Assembly (NCBI GenBank): GCA_014773175.1
Contig: VXCM01000344.1
Location: 310,290-374,289 of the forward strand
From: Lucifuga dentata
Taxonomy: Eukaryota > Chordata > Actinopteri > Ophidiiformes > Bythitidae
Reading direction: 5' to 3'
DNA: 64,000 nt
The translations under genes and the position numbers were made by a program. The notes under the pieces were generated by a model, which ran no database searches, was not told where the DNA came from, and worked only from the letters and a program-made list of their open reading frames with translations. How positions within the stretch are numbered: position 1 is the first letter of the stretch; each line of letters starts with the position of its first letter. Shown here in pieces: positions 1-13,900 of the stretch.

Positions 1-625
1 CTGACATCAAGTTGTCCATGCTTCCTTCACATTAAGAGAATGGCCGGTACATGTGCAGGCATGTGAGTGCGTGTTGATTGAGCAGTCTTACTTTAATGAA
101 ATATCTTTGGAAATTGGTTTCCACAGACTAATCAGGCAGCCCGCTAGCTGAGTTTCTGTTTTGGTAATTATCTTGTACTAATTAGAACGAAGCTAAAGAC
201 CTCTGAGATGAATTCTCAGCTTCCTGAAATGTAACTAAAGAAAATTTAATGATATAAAATGAGCCCATTCTATACATTGTCTCTGACCTAATATCTTCCA
301 AGTGACCAAATTGGATGTGGTAATGATGGACAGTATGATACCATCATGGCTGCCATTAACATTTTCTTTCAGCAACACGCTGATCCAATCTAAGCCAGTC
401 TTTTCCTTCCCCTGCACCCAGGCACAAATCTCCCAAGGTTACAGACAACTAACTTTAATTTCTCCTCTTTAGACAGAGCAATCTAACTGATTAGTATCAA
501 CGACCTTTTGGCTCATTCTCTCGTTAAGAAAACAGCCATTAGTCCAATTAATCACTCAGGGTTTGAGGAGAAGAGCCATGGCGAGAGAGATAGAAAGAGA
601 AACCACTCTATGCTGGGTTGCTTAC
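1..625. other. Intron 19 of ofcc1 (partial), nothing else seen
   Basis: Unique AT-rich DNA downstream of exon 19 in the gene's direction. I see no further exon, no repeat family and no hairpin here. Confidence 0.6.
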
Positions 626-785
626 CTTGCGCCTCTCCCCATTGAAGCCTCTCCACTGCTCTGCCTTCTTGACAATGTAGCTCAGCTCCTGATTGGACAG
701 CTCCAAGTCTTGAGGCAGGAAGTAGGTCCCCTCTTTGGCAGTGAGCCGCTGAAAGACATCCAGCATGCGGCCACCATTGTGGAAT
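626..785 (-). CDS. ofcc1: ofcc1 exon 19, residues 861-914, C-terminal tail, gene continues left
   Basis: The acceptor is catacctcccag and the donor CGCAAG|GTAAGC; two bases in, phase 0 out, so at least one further exon lies outside the window. It reads FHNGGRMLDVFQRLTAKEG, then TYFLPQDLELSNQELSY, then IVKKAEQWRGFNGERRK. With four hydrophobic segments before it and a hydrophilic N-terminal half, this tail is predicted on the same (cytosolic) side as the N-terminus. The sequence looks highly constrained. Confidence 0.92.
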
Positions 786-3700
786 CTGGGAGGTATGAGG
801 GTGATAAGAAGAAGTGAGGAAGGGGGGGGAAGTGGAAGCAGGAATCATGCCACACTGAATCACCATCTCGACCCCTTAAAGGTCACACCGGGTAATTTGT
901 CAAAGCATGGAAAAACATGCATCTTTGTCTTGTGTCAGAGTTTATAGTATAAACAGTAGCTCAGTGTCCACCTCTGTGCCAAAGAGCATTATGTTGTGGT
1001 TAAAGGACCATACCAGCAATCATGCATATTTGAGCCTAATATATACAAGCCACATACGCTACACACTTTCATGAAATTGATTTCTTGACCACTGGGGAAA
1101 GCAGAATATCAATTTTATGATGTAGCATCTATAGCCATCGTAAGACTCTCTGACATCAACAATTTCAGGTCAAATCACAACCATATAAAAGCACTGGCAG
1201 AACATATGAAACTTCTATTTATTCCATGGAGCCTATTTCTGTCTATGTTGTGGTGTGGTGCTTTATGAAAGACCACAAGAAATTCAAACAAATTGGCCTG
1301 CGAGTAGGAAGCACTTTGTTAACATAAGCTGAGTGTAAAGCAATGCCTGTGTTTGCTGTGTGTCTGCATGTGCTTTGGTTTATGTGTGGGTGTCCAATCC
1401 TAGGATATTCTTCAGTGCAATGCTCAGCTTCAAAGATGGCAGTTCCATCAGACATGTTGGTTAAGGATGAGTCTAGAGAGACTGGTTTGAGTCACCAGTA
1501 AACAACACAGCATAGTAGAAAGCATATTGATTCATACCTCCTGATGAGCGCACACCACCAGCCCACAAAGAAATACTATGTCTGTAAAGAAATGCCTTGG
1601 CTGACCATCAAAATCAGCACACCTTGTGCCCTTCTAAACAGATCGCAGTCTGTCAAAGGGTAATCAACTCTCAAAAAAAACAGTATCAAGAAGACTGGGA
1701 TTTATACATAGCTTTATAGTTTATACATTTATACAGAGCTTTGAACTTGGCATCATTCCCCATTGCTCATGGGAGAGAGACCTTTGAAGAATGATGACCT
1801 CAGATGCAGGGATAGCATGCATTTATTTTCATCATATACTTGAATTTGTTCTTCTCATTCATTTATGTAGTCTCTCTCTTGGAGGAATTTGCCATCTTTG
1901 CATTTATGTGCATCAAAACAACCTCATTCCCTCACTGTTGGATGTGTCTAAGATGTAAGTGTGTATCTGGGGTGTGACCTGGGTGGATACGACTCTTATC
2001 AGCTGTTCTTCAGTATTGGGTTCACCATTAAAAAAAAAAAAAACCCTGGTAAATTATGGAATACATTTAAACAGATAACATGACAACATTTGCTGTTGTA
2101 CTCACTTGTACTCTTTTTTCGGTAAGATTTTTTGTGGAAACTATGCAGTAATGCTACATTTACACCAGCAGGTACAAATGAACAATTCTAATTTTTTGCT
2201 CATATTGGCACATATCAAACATGCAGTAAACATGTAAAAGCACAATGAATCAGATATTTTCAGATCCATTTAGGCCACATGCATATGTGGAAATACATCG
2301 GATATGCATTGATATCTACTATTGTGACTGTCATCAAAACACACAGATCAGAATTAGACATGCACGTCCTAAAATGTTAAGTTCTTCTGCTTGGTCTGCC
2401 TGTGAATGAATGCAGGATCAATCATTGGCGCACAAGCCCGAGCTGCAACAAATGCTTTCATCCTGCTTCTCCACCTTAAAATACAATTAAGTAGTTGTGG
2501 ACCTTTAAAATTTTTCCAAAAGCAATAGCTTTCATCTTTATTTCTGTCTTATGCGTCCATTGTGGTGTTTTCTTTACCTCCGTATCAAAAAATAAATCTT
2601 TGTTAGCAGATGCTGTTTGTTTCAGGTGTAAGCTTTGGGGGTTTAGGTATCAAATATGGGCCACGTAAAAAGCTATCTCAAAAAAAAAAAAACAAATAAA
2701 TAAAATCAGATATAGGCAAAAATCTGAAGTGAGGATCAAAACCTGTATTGTAAAATGAAGCATAAGTGCATATTACAGCAAATGCTGGATACATTGTCTT
2801 TATTTTATTCATATGCCCTTATGTTAAGGCAGTGCAATAAAAATGCTGAGCCACTTTAAAGGGATTTAACTTTAATAGCAAACTGTCATCTATTTCCAAC
2901 CAACTTTATGTGCTAATAAAATCAACTTCACCAAAGAAAAAGCTGTTTCAAGGATAGCACAATATTTTCTTTTCATCCAAATTAAATCAATAATGCGCTA
3001 TAGATTCATTTTGAATTGCCAAAAGGAAAACAAACACAAAAAACATCCTATTTGTATACCAATGCAGAAATATACTGAGAATCACTTTACATAAAGATAA
3101 CAGAGAATGAACTTGTAGGAAGAAGTTATCTCTGCCACTTGACCTTGAATCCCTCTTCAAATATAGTAGAATTATGCACTTCTATGCTAGTAATCATTTA
3201 GATGTAACGGCACCACTATCAATGTCACATCACTCTGTAAAGTTCCATGGAGGGGAGAGGTAGAAAATACACCACTGATATGTATTTTTATAGCCAGTGA
3301 ATAAAGGCTTCCTAAAATGTAATTAAAAAAGGATAACAGTCCATTCTATCTATACATATAGCCGGAGGCATTTTTTTAGAAATAGGTCACGCACTGTGTC
3401 AGAGCCCCTTCCTCGCAGCCAATAGGAAACTGTAACCCATAAAATTATCAGCCTTGCTTCAGCCTCATGGCCTACATTCAATACAAACCCGTGTGGTGGT
3501 TGAGTGGCAGAAGTCATTATTCCCGGCTGCTGTTTTAATATTGTCCATTTAGCCAGAGCCCGATAAGCGTCCCGCTTACTGAAATTAGATGGCACCTTCT
3601 CCTTGGCCGCCAATCTCCAACTGATTAATTCAATAAGGGTTTCTTACATTTTGAGCCGTTAATGGAATTTGGTCTTATATGAGGGTAGGGAACACACCTT

Positions 3701-6700
3701 GGATGAATACTGAGTTACAGCATTCCGTAATTTATTACCCACCCTGCCACTGCTTTACCTCACTGCTGATGCAAAGAAATTATGTTATGCAAAAGAACAA
3801 TGGATACAGATTTCCATGTTGTTATTTTCATGTAGGGATCCATTTTGCAATGCTTTAATGTGCAAAAAAAAATATTTAAATACTTCCACTAAAAAAACAT
3901 TTAAATACTTCTCTACATTTAAATACATCCCTTGTTGCAGCAGTGTTGTGCACACAGAGTGAAAACAGGCTGTTTTAGGCGCTGTCTCTTTTAGGCTACC
4001 CTCCTGGTTTAAAGTGTAATATCTTTTATGGGAGCCTGGGGGTTAAGAACAAAAACAAATAGGCAAAAATTTTAAATATGGGCTGCAAAATTATTGAAAG
4101 ACCACAGAAACAACTGACAAACATATATGAAGACCAAGCTAGATGGAATGCTCACCAGGCAGTGTCTGATTCTTCACACCTGCTGCACTTTGTGTTTGAA
4201 CCACTTCCTTCAGACAGGAGATGTAGTGCTCCTGGAGCCTCCAAGAATGTACGTATTATTACAAATGCTGCTGGCTTGTTGAACTCCTGAGGGATTTTGA
4301 ACTCTCGAACTGATTGGAATGGTGCTATGTAAAAGCAGTGACTGATTTTAATGCACTCATTTTTACTCTCCTCATCTGTTTTAAAGTGATCAGGCCTTTT
4401 AATCTATTCTGCCATGAGTTTTGTCTATTTATTTTAATGTTTGTCTACTTGTCTATTTTTTTTAACGCTGTACTACTTGTGAAACTAAAGACAAATTTCC
4501 ACTTCGATGGACAATAAATTCTGATAAATAAACATTCTATGTTGACATCAGCAAGTTACAGAAGCAACTTTGACAATGTTCAACATATACTCCCTACCAT
4601 TTTGCACTTTAAAAATGAGGGAAAATAACATAAAGCATAACATGTCCCCTTTAAGGTGGAAGCATGGATTCAGTGACTCTGCAGTGTATGTTGTAAATCT
4701 ACTTTGCCACTTCTGAAATTTAAAAATAATCTTGAAAACTAACAATTTACTTGTAACATCAAATACAAGATGTATTGAGAGTTTCTATTTACTTTTACAT
4801 TTTTATTTTTTTACGTTCATTTTTTTTTTCCTTTTTTTTTTTTAAGGAGGCTTCTATCCTGTATGTCTTTACTGGACATGCAGGCTCAGGGTAGAAATTT
4901 GCTAAAACTAGCTGGACTAAAACACAATTTCAACTTAGCAAGCAAATGCTTCAGCATGTATGACCTCAATCTCCAAGACATGAATGGAACATATACTGTG
5001 TTAAGATGATGTATGTGTGTTCACCGCCATGTGTGTGCAGTCCATTTCATTATGTATGAAACCTGCAGTTTCAACCATGCAAAACATTGAGCCTAATCGG
5101 ATAATGTAAGGGTTATATGCTCATGCTATATCAAAATGCACTGAATGTTTGAATTAGAAATGCTTTCAATTCTGAGCCAATAGTAGTATGGCATGTAACT
5201 GTGTGGTGTTTCTATGCAGTTCTGCTTTGAGTGTGGATGCATATGTGTGTGTGGCCGATTCAAAACTGCATAAGTAATTCCATGTGACTATAAAATCAAA
5301 ATGGATTAGATCAACATTTGTTTCCATTTTCTGAGACAGAGAAGACAGAGAAGGTAAAGAAATAGCAATAGATAGCAATAGGGCTGCATGAATGTGAGGA
5401 TGGAAGGTTTAGAATTGGGTGCTTGAGACTACTAGGCTGGTGACAGACAAAGGGTCTTCCTGTCTTCCTCTTCATTGGCAGACTGTCCCTACAGGCTGTC
5501 TCAATCCAAAAATACCCAAATGATTCCCCGCTTTTGCAGTGCGAGCTTGGTTTCTGCACGTCAACTGTGCTGTGACACTGCTCAGCCACCAGGAAGGTCA
5601 GCGAGAGAGTGTTCAAAGTCAGGAGTAAAAGAGCAGTGAGACTGAAAAAAGGAACCAGATCCATTTCCAGAAACTAGAAGAGTGTGTTTGTCACCAGACC
5701 ATGGATGCTTACTAACCACTTTGTTCTGCATGAATGATGTAAAAGAGACTGACGTGACACCTGTCTTGGATCATTTTGCAGCCTGTTCAGCAGATAAGTT
5801 GAAGGAACAAACAGCTGTAAAAAATATAACAAATTATTTGGAACGATATACCAATCTACCCTGTGTAATCATAAATTAAAGAAATATTAATAACCTTATT
5901 ATCTATCTGTCTTTATGTAACTGGACAGTCAGCTCTATAAATCAAATCCATATGTCCTGAACTGCCATGAATACTTCATTTTTGATTATTCCTTTACCAT
6001 GTAACACGCCAACAAGTTACAAGGCTAGCGTGCGAGCGGTCAGCATCTACCATGTCACAACTGACCAAATCAGAAGAGAGCAGGCTTTTCAGGAGTGGCC
6101 CTTAAAGAGACAGTACCTAAAAGGATCTGTTTTCACTCCTTGTGCACAGCAGTGCTGCAACAAAAGACAGTAGAATATATTCATGCTCAGGTTATTGTAG
6201 TTTATTTGAATAAGTCTGAAACATTTAATGTATATTGATAATTAGACTGATGATAGGAATTTTGGTTGGGCATCACGCCTCTTGTGTGTCTTACCTGAGC
6301 AGGTAAATGAAGAGGATGGTGACTGAGAGAAGGAAAAGAACTGCATACAGGAAGAGAGTGATGATCACCCCTGCTGCACCTGATTGGTCAGCCCAGTAGA
6401 AGTGCCAGTAAAGCTTGGCTGCATCACCCACAGGTGTATCAGGGCTGTAGGTGAGACGCTGAGGAGATAAAGGGTTAGGATGTAGGGTTAGGGTCTCTGC
6501 ACATGATATCTTATTGGTTCAATCATGAATATAAAAACAATGTTAAAAAAAAATTAAATAAATGATTCACAACCATGAAGAGTCCAAATCATTTTAGCTG
6601 GTCTCACTGAAAAATCCATCCCACTGCCAAAAAAGACACCCATCTAACCTTGTGCGTTTTCTTTCTCACCCTCTCCTCTCCCTCTTTTTTTTTTTTTTTT

Positions 6701-7912
6701 TTNTTTTTTTTTTTTTTTTTGCAATCTAAAGTCACTTTGCCAAGATAAAGTGAACTCCTATTTAAAGTGCACAAGTGTCCAAGTTATTTTTAAGTGACTT
6801 ACCCCAAGGACGGCGTCCACTGCAAAGACTGCCAGGGGGTCGAGGACTGTCCACACTCCCTGAGCCATGATAAACTTTGACGTGAAGGAAGGGAGTGAGC
6901 CAAATATCTGTTGACAGCCCCATCTGATCAGAACCAGCAGGAACATTGCTGCGTTCAAGGTCAGGGGACCCACCACCACCATCGCCAGCTCCTCCCGGGT
7001 GTGGAGCAAAGAACTCTGGTATACGAGGTCCACTGTGTGTGCATGGAACTGGAATCTGGTGGGAAAGAAAGCACAGGAGGTTGGTGTGTATGTGTGTAAA
7101 TTGTGTTATGTGTGTAATTTAAAGGCTATGTGTTTGTGAGAGAGATGTGGAAGGAATGAACAGAAGACATGCATTGCTCAAGGGCAATTAGTTCCTGTAA
7201 TTCAAACATATTATATTGCTTGTGGCTTATTCAATGACATTTATTTATTTTAATGACAATACACATCATTTTTACTTTTGTGTACACCAGTAATATGCTA
7301 TATCAAATCAATTATAAAATCATCAAAGTGCCAAAAACCAAACTAACACACACTAAAAGTACAAGTACTAACACCTGTTGTTTTACACACACCTTTTGAA
7401 ACTCACTTATTGTAACTTTTCACAGCAAGCCTCATGAATTTCTTAATCTTCCCCTCAGTCAGGAGGAGGTAGAAGGAGTGGCAGGAGAGGAGAGGTCCAG
7501 TTTTTGCTCATTAATTCCCATCTGATTTGCTCCAAGAATCAAACTTCTCTCAGATTCTGTCCATTAATCTGACAGAAGAGGTCCATTGTTGTTCTGACTG
7601 AAGCAAATCTGCTAACACGCACCTCTCAAAGTCCTGTTCGAGCACAAAGATTACCTCAAAAAATCACCAATAAAGACATAAGAATTTCATACTTTTTGCT
7701 ATATTTTGCATAGGCTGCCATTTTAAATGGCAAGAATGACAGGGGAATATTACATCCACAGTAAATCTGGATACAGTGTGATAAAGCTTTCCAGTTCAAG
7801 AAACAGTAACAAGAAAATTTTGATATGGGAAACATCTTCCCACATTAAATAAAGACTTTTTGACTGGGATGTAATGAATATTGTAATGACTAATGTGAAG
7901 GACATGATTTGA

Positions 7913-7968
<56 letters not shown>

Positions 7969-10900
7969 AAAAGATTGCAGAAAAAAACGAGGAAGGATGG
8001 GATTAAAACAAATGGTGAGAAAGGCCTGTCATCACACCAGCCTCTGTCATTCTCTCTTTCTCTCTCTCTCTCTCCCCCTCCACCATGAGCTCTGGAGCGA
8101 GAAATGCTCGGAGGGAGAGATCAGCGTATTCGGACATGTGGAAGTTGTCATCTGACGTTGACACCCTCTGTTTTCACAGTTTTCATTTTTTCACCTCCTA
8201 TCCACCCTCTCAGCCCATCCTTTTTCATTCAGCCACATTTTATCACTCTGCCTTATTCTATCACTTTACGTGATGTTTGCGCCCTCATGATAAAAACCTG
8301 CATTTATGTGTGTTTGCAGCCAGGCCCTTTTATTGTGATGAATTAAATCAGCACCATATGCCACTGAGATGTGATTTAACAGTTCTGTGGTATCTTACTG
8401 CTGTTTATTATCAATGCTCTGTACCAAATAATAACAATAAATTCCTTCCAAATAATGTAGCCTTTTGGGACTGTAAGATGTGTGGTGAAATCAACAAATT
8501 CCCCCAACAATGGTTTGTTAATATTGAGTGAGTCTTGTTAAAATGTTAACAGGGGGATTCCAAACAGATGATTTGGGTGTGCACATTATAGAGTTTGTGT
8601 GCATGTGTTGCATCATCCCCCCACCCCACCCAAAAAAAAAACACACCCAAACAGGCTGCAAATCCCGGTTCTGCATCTACCCCACATCCAACCTAAATAC
8701 AAGCGTACTTGGCAGGTGTGTTTGTCTGCATGCATGCAACACGGACATGTTGTGTGTTCGTAGAACTCAGTATGTGCATGTCCACACGTGCAATTTGCAT
8801 GTGTGCTTGAGTGTCTGCCATCTATATTTGTATCGCGCCATCTATATTTGTATCTGTATGACATGCAAAGGTATTTATGTCAGCAATTTGTGTGCAGTCT
8901 AATGTATGTTGTTCTTCTCTTTTGTAACCCCATACATGTGTGTTTGTGTGTGTGTATGTGTGTGTGTGTGCAGGGCGATATCAAAGGAAGCAAACTCACT
9001 TGTTGACAGGAACTGCCATGGCCTGGAGGTAAAGCCACTGGCTGCAGTAATGCAGGTAGAGCCTCACAAACCACATCAAAGCCAGCAACAGCATAATGAG
9101 GCCGAACTGCAGAACAGAGCTATGCCAGCTCCTGTGCTGTTGTTGTTGCCGTGGCAACGGCAGGCCCAGCTCGGACGGCAGCATGCGGAGGGCCAAATGA
9201 GCTCGGTCGGACAGGCGTGAGGGATGGGAACTGGAACCACTCAGTGCTGATCTGTTTTTAGACAACAGAGGAGAGACATGCAAAACATGTGACAAGATAC
9301 AGTTTCATCTTTTGGATGAAAATGTCCTAGATTGAGTAATATTTTCCAATCATTCTTGAAACTTTACATTACATTTAGTTATATGGTTTGATGCAGGACA
9401 CCAACAATGAATACGTACACACAAGTAGGGATGTCAACATGCAGTACATACAGTATTTAATATCACTTAACAGCATTTGGGTGCGTTCTTTGTGTCATCA
9501 TTTTAGTATCATTCATGTAAGCAGCATAGGTAGAAAACATAGTATTCAAATGGACACACATTTGCACATGTTCACAGATGTATTCTTCCTCTCACACAGA
9601 GAAATCCCTTCCAGCACTACTGAGCTTCCCTCAGCACCTCTGTGCCGCCCTTTGTCAGGCCTGCTCAAATATTCTCTTTCATGAGGAGGGCACAGATGGG
9701 GAGAGGAGAGGAGAGAAAATTTGTATATTTAGTTGCAGTGTCCACAGATTGCACATGGTACCAGAAGCAGACACAGATGACCCCAACGTTGGGCTGATAG
9801 TAATTAGACTGAGGCTAAAGTAGGTTTAAACAGCAAAACTATGGCTATATCACAGTGACTTAAGGCCTTTGCCTGTGGACATCCCCGCATCTCCCCACTG
9901 TGTCCCAGAGCACCGTTAGAATTCACTTTGTAGTGTGTATCTTGGGAAAATGGTTTGCATACACTGCCTAAAGACAAAAGGAAGGCAAAAACAACAGAAT
10001 CAATTGTATTGCTTTTTTTTTTTTTTTTAAANTTTTTTTTTTTTTTTAAACCTCCCCCCTTCAAATAATTAGGCTAGACTTGCATTCCCCCCCGGACTGT
10101 ATTCTTCCCGAAATATGAATAGTCACAGTTGCATTTAAGACTAAAATGCTCATCTTTGCTCTTCCTGAGTTGTGCTCACACTCTGGGGTGGTAAATTATT
10201 TGAAATTATCATGTTCCTTAGCGGATGCACACACGAGCAGCAGTGTAGTAGCTTACAGTACATGTGGGAGTGCAGAGATTCATTCAGAAAATGCTCCATC
10301 AACAGTTTAGGCTGAAAAATATTCATAATTTGGCTGAAATAAACTAAAGCAGAGGGAGGATAAACGTCTGTCATGGTATGAAAGTTAGATACTGGTCAGT
10401 TATGTGGTTTAGTTTAAACTACTGAATGTATTCCATGCATAAGGAGCATTCCTTTTTTCATAATTCATTATTGCTATTTGTAGAGTGCTCATAATTTCAC
10501 AATGAACTATCAGCAATGTATTATGTAACATTAATAGTGTAGTAAAACAGCAGACTGTCAGCTTTTGATAATGAGATACAATATAACTCACGAGCAATAA
10601 AAATCAATTTAAAAGGGATATATTTTGCAGATACATGCATTCTTGTTTAATGTTAAAAAAAAAAAAAAAAAAAACACACACACTGATCCACTTCTGTTCT
10701 CTTGGCTGCAGTACTGCTGTGCACAGAGTGAAAACAGGCTATTTTTGGATACTGTCTCTTTAAGGACCTTTCCCAAATGGATAGATGCTATCCACACACC
10801 TACTTGTTAGCCTCATACTTTGTGGGTGCATCAAAAAAGGTGAGTTCAAATGTGTTGCATAGGGATGTCAATATGTTTCAAAGTAAAGGACAAATAAAAC

Positions 10901-13900
10901 TAAAGCATTCTAGGCTGTTCAGGGTCTATGGCTACTGGACTGGACACACCAGGCTTGAACATCAAGTTGCAACTTTTATATGACCTCTTTAAAATCAATC
11001 CCCCTACTTTTTTTCACATTAAGGTGAGAAGTATGAGAAACTTGACAGTAGAGATTCAGATAATGTCAAATCAAATACTGCTTATTTCAGGTCACTATGA
11101 AAACGGTTAAAAGTTTTCTTTGTGATGTTCTCCCAGTATCCACACCGGTTTCATCGAGGCAATCCACTTTCCTCCCACAGTCCACAGACATGCAGGTCAG
11201 GTGAAGTGGAAACTCTAAATTGCCTGTAGGTGTGAATCTTAGTATGAACGAGTTTGTCTCTGTGTGTGTGTCAGCCCTGTGATAGGCTGGAGATCCATCC
11301 AGTTTCTACCCTTCCTCTCACCCAATGAGTGCAGGGACAAGCTCCATCCCCAATGAATTTGGATAATGGATGACTTGATGAAGACATTTTAGTCATTTCA
11401 AGTTGTTTAGTCAGTGTTATAACGCACAACAAAAAGTAAAAGATATTAAAAAAAAGAAGCAAAATGTGCATTTCTGCTTCTCCATTATGATTTTGACAAT
11501 GACAGCACCATTTCCTCCGAGCTTTATCTCGACTTGCTTCTGCATGTGGTATAAAACTGCTTTCCGCACATCTGCGATGGAAGCGGTATGCGTCACAGAC
11601 ACAGACAAGATGTTACCCTGTCATGTGGCATTAAACGAAAACAGTGAACACAACCTGACGCCCATCTTTCATATAATGAAGATATTGATGATGCATGAAA
11701 GAAGAATATTTTTAGATGCCTTCCCGTGGCGGCCTCCTCCAAATGAAACGGGTAACGTGATATGAAATCTGTTATCATAACTGAATTGATTTTATTATGG
11801 CACCTCAATTACAAAAGTATAAAACACACACAAAAAAAGAGGAAAAGGCTTGCGGTGGAGGGTGTCTCACTTCAATATCACAGCTTGTACCCTGGACGAC
11901 TGCTAGGATGCGGTGTAGCGACCTAGAGATTAAACCAACCACTTCAACAGGCATGAACTGGCACATAATGCCATGTTTTTTTGCTATACTTTAAATGATT
12001 CCATAAAATCTGGGCCAGAAGCTGTTGCCTTATTATCTTAGATTTGTTATTCATTCCCATGTCATCAAAGCACATCACAAAAAGGACTCGTCATCCTCTC
12101 TAAACCTCGTCAGTATGCGCCAAGGCCTGTAAATCACAAGCCGATTTAACTAGCGTGTACCTGTCAACCATGTGAGCAAGAACCGTCTCTTGGACTGGTT
12201 TTCCCAGGCTGTGTCCCTTAATGTTGTACGCATGACAACAAATTGGAGCCGTGCTCTTAAAAATAGCACAAAGTGAATAGCAAGTGTCTTAAACCTGTAA
12301 GATGGAAGGCGGAGGAGAGACGAGAGGAAGACAGTGGGATGTTCTGTTTTAAAGAGCAGATTTATGGTGAAGAAGCTCCGGGGCTACAGGAAGTGAAGGT
12401 AACACTCAGATTCCCCCTTCAGTCTAAGGCCACTTAAAAGTATTGGACTTATCCCTTTATTTTCAGGATTAAGTTATTTTCTGACACTTTCTTATTTGGG
12501 CTACCGGCATTGTTTATGAATGCACTAAAACCACACATCTTTTCATGTTTGCTGCTGGGGAAACAGAGAAAGCAAAGAGACAGTGGGGAATATAGACTTA
12601 AAAGATTGACAGATAATGTGATTGTTTCTAAGTGGTGCAGATGCCAAAGTGTTTTGGTGATTATGAAAGTGTGATTATCTAAAGTGTCAAGAGATTGGAC
12701 TGAAGATAAAATGTCTTTGTTTACATTTTATCTTTAAATGCCTGCTGATAATTCATCTGTTTTGGATTCTCTGCCATTTGTCTTCATGCTGGCATAACCA
12801 GGTGTTTTTTTTTTTTTTTTNTTTTTTTTTTTTTTTGTTTTGTTTTGTTTTTTTTCAGGCATTAGTAACCCGCTGGAGTCAAACATCATTTTAGTTATTT
12901 CACTTTTCATTAAATTTGATGCAAGATTTCACTTCTTCCCTCATATGTTATACTCACTATGTGTGTGTGTGTGTGCATTTATAGCATGTAAAGTTTTATT
13001 TCCACTTCACAACACTGATTTTAGCTTTACTGTGTGTGCAAAGTGCATGAATGCCTGTGTGTGTGTGTGTATCCATTTGCATTCATCTACAAATGTGTGA
13101 TGTACAAGTATTTTAATAAGGACAATATGTGTATTTGTTTGTGTGAACATCTGTGTTGCATGAACAAAATGTATTTATGGTTGTTTGGTCATTCTGATTG
13201 TGTAAACTGTGAGCTTTAACTGCCTATTCAGCATTTAAGCAGGAGCACACAAGCTTACATAATTATTGGTATATACTGGGAAATATAAAACAGGAAGCTC
13301 ATAAACCCTACACAGTGGAAATCACAAAGAAACCCACACGATGTATTAAACGATCACCATTGGTTACTGAGCTGGCATCATTTTTCAAACCACCTTGAAT
13401 GGTGTGCATAAAAACTAGCAACAGTATGTGCCTGCAGGGCTTCCAGATATAATTTTGTACACAGTTTTATCTATATTAAAAACAAACAAAAAATAAACAA
13501 CAAAATGTGTATAGTAAGTTTTGCCTTCTTGCTCCCTTTTTCTTTTTCCCTTGCTCTCCACTTTATTTTTTCCAGGAACAATTATCTTATCATTCTGGGG
13601 CTTTATAAGCTCTGGCAAAGCAAGAATACACATAAATGAGTTTCAGTAACAAAATGGGAGCTCAGTGGTTGGTATTTAGTATGTAGCTAAAAGAGAATTA
13701 TGGACTCAGCTGTAGAACTGGAGTCCATCATCATATAATTAACATTGTATAATGATGCACTGTCATATTACCAGAATTATTTGCAGCTGACAGGGGATAA
13801 GGGCAGCTCTAACATAATCAGAAACAAAGGGGTAAAATAAACTTCATGTGTTGTGTTCGGTAAGGCATTTTTTTGGCCTCTCAGTTTTAAAATGTAATGG

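Larger units (their letters stand above)
786..6294. other. Intron 18 of ofcc1, 5.5 kb
   Basis: Non-coding. It holds a dispersed repeat (family C, 2150-2770), a candidate conserved element (3350-3690), and copies of repeat family A at 3846-4005, 4535-4655 and, reversed, near 5985-6170. The short open frames in it are chance. Confidence 0.6.

Noticed and set aside
8528..9006. Cys-rich open frames on both strands near 8.6-9.0 kb
   Set aside because: They come from TG-rich low-complexity intron sequence; no splice sites or start context support them.
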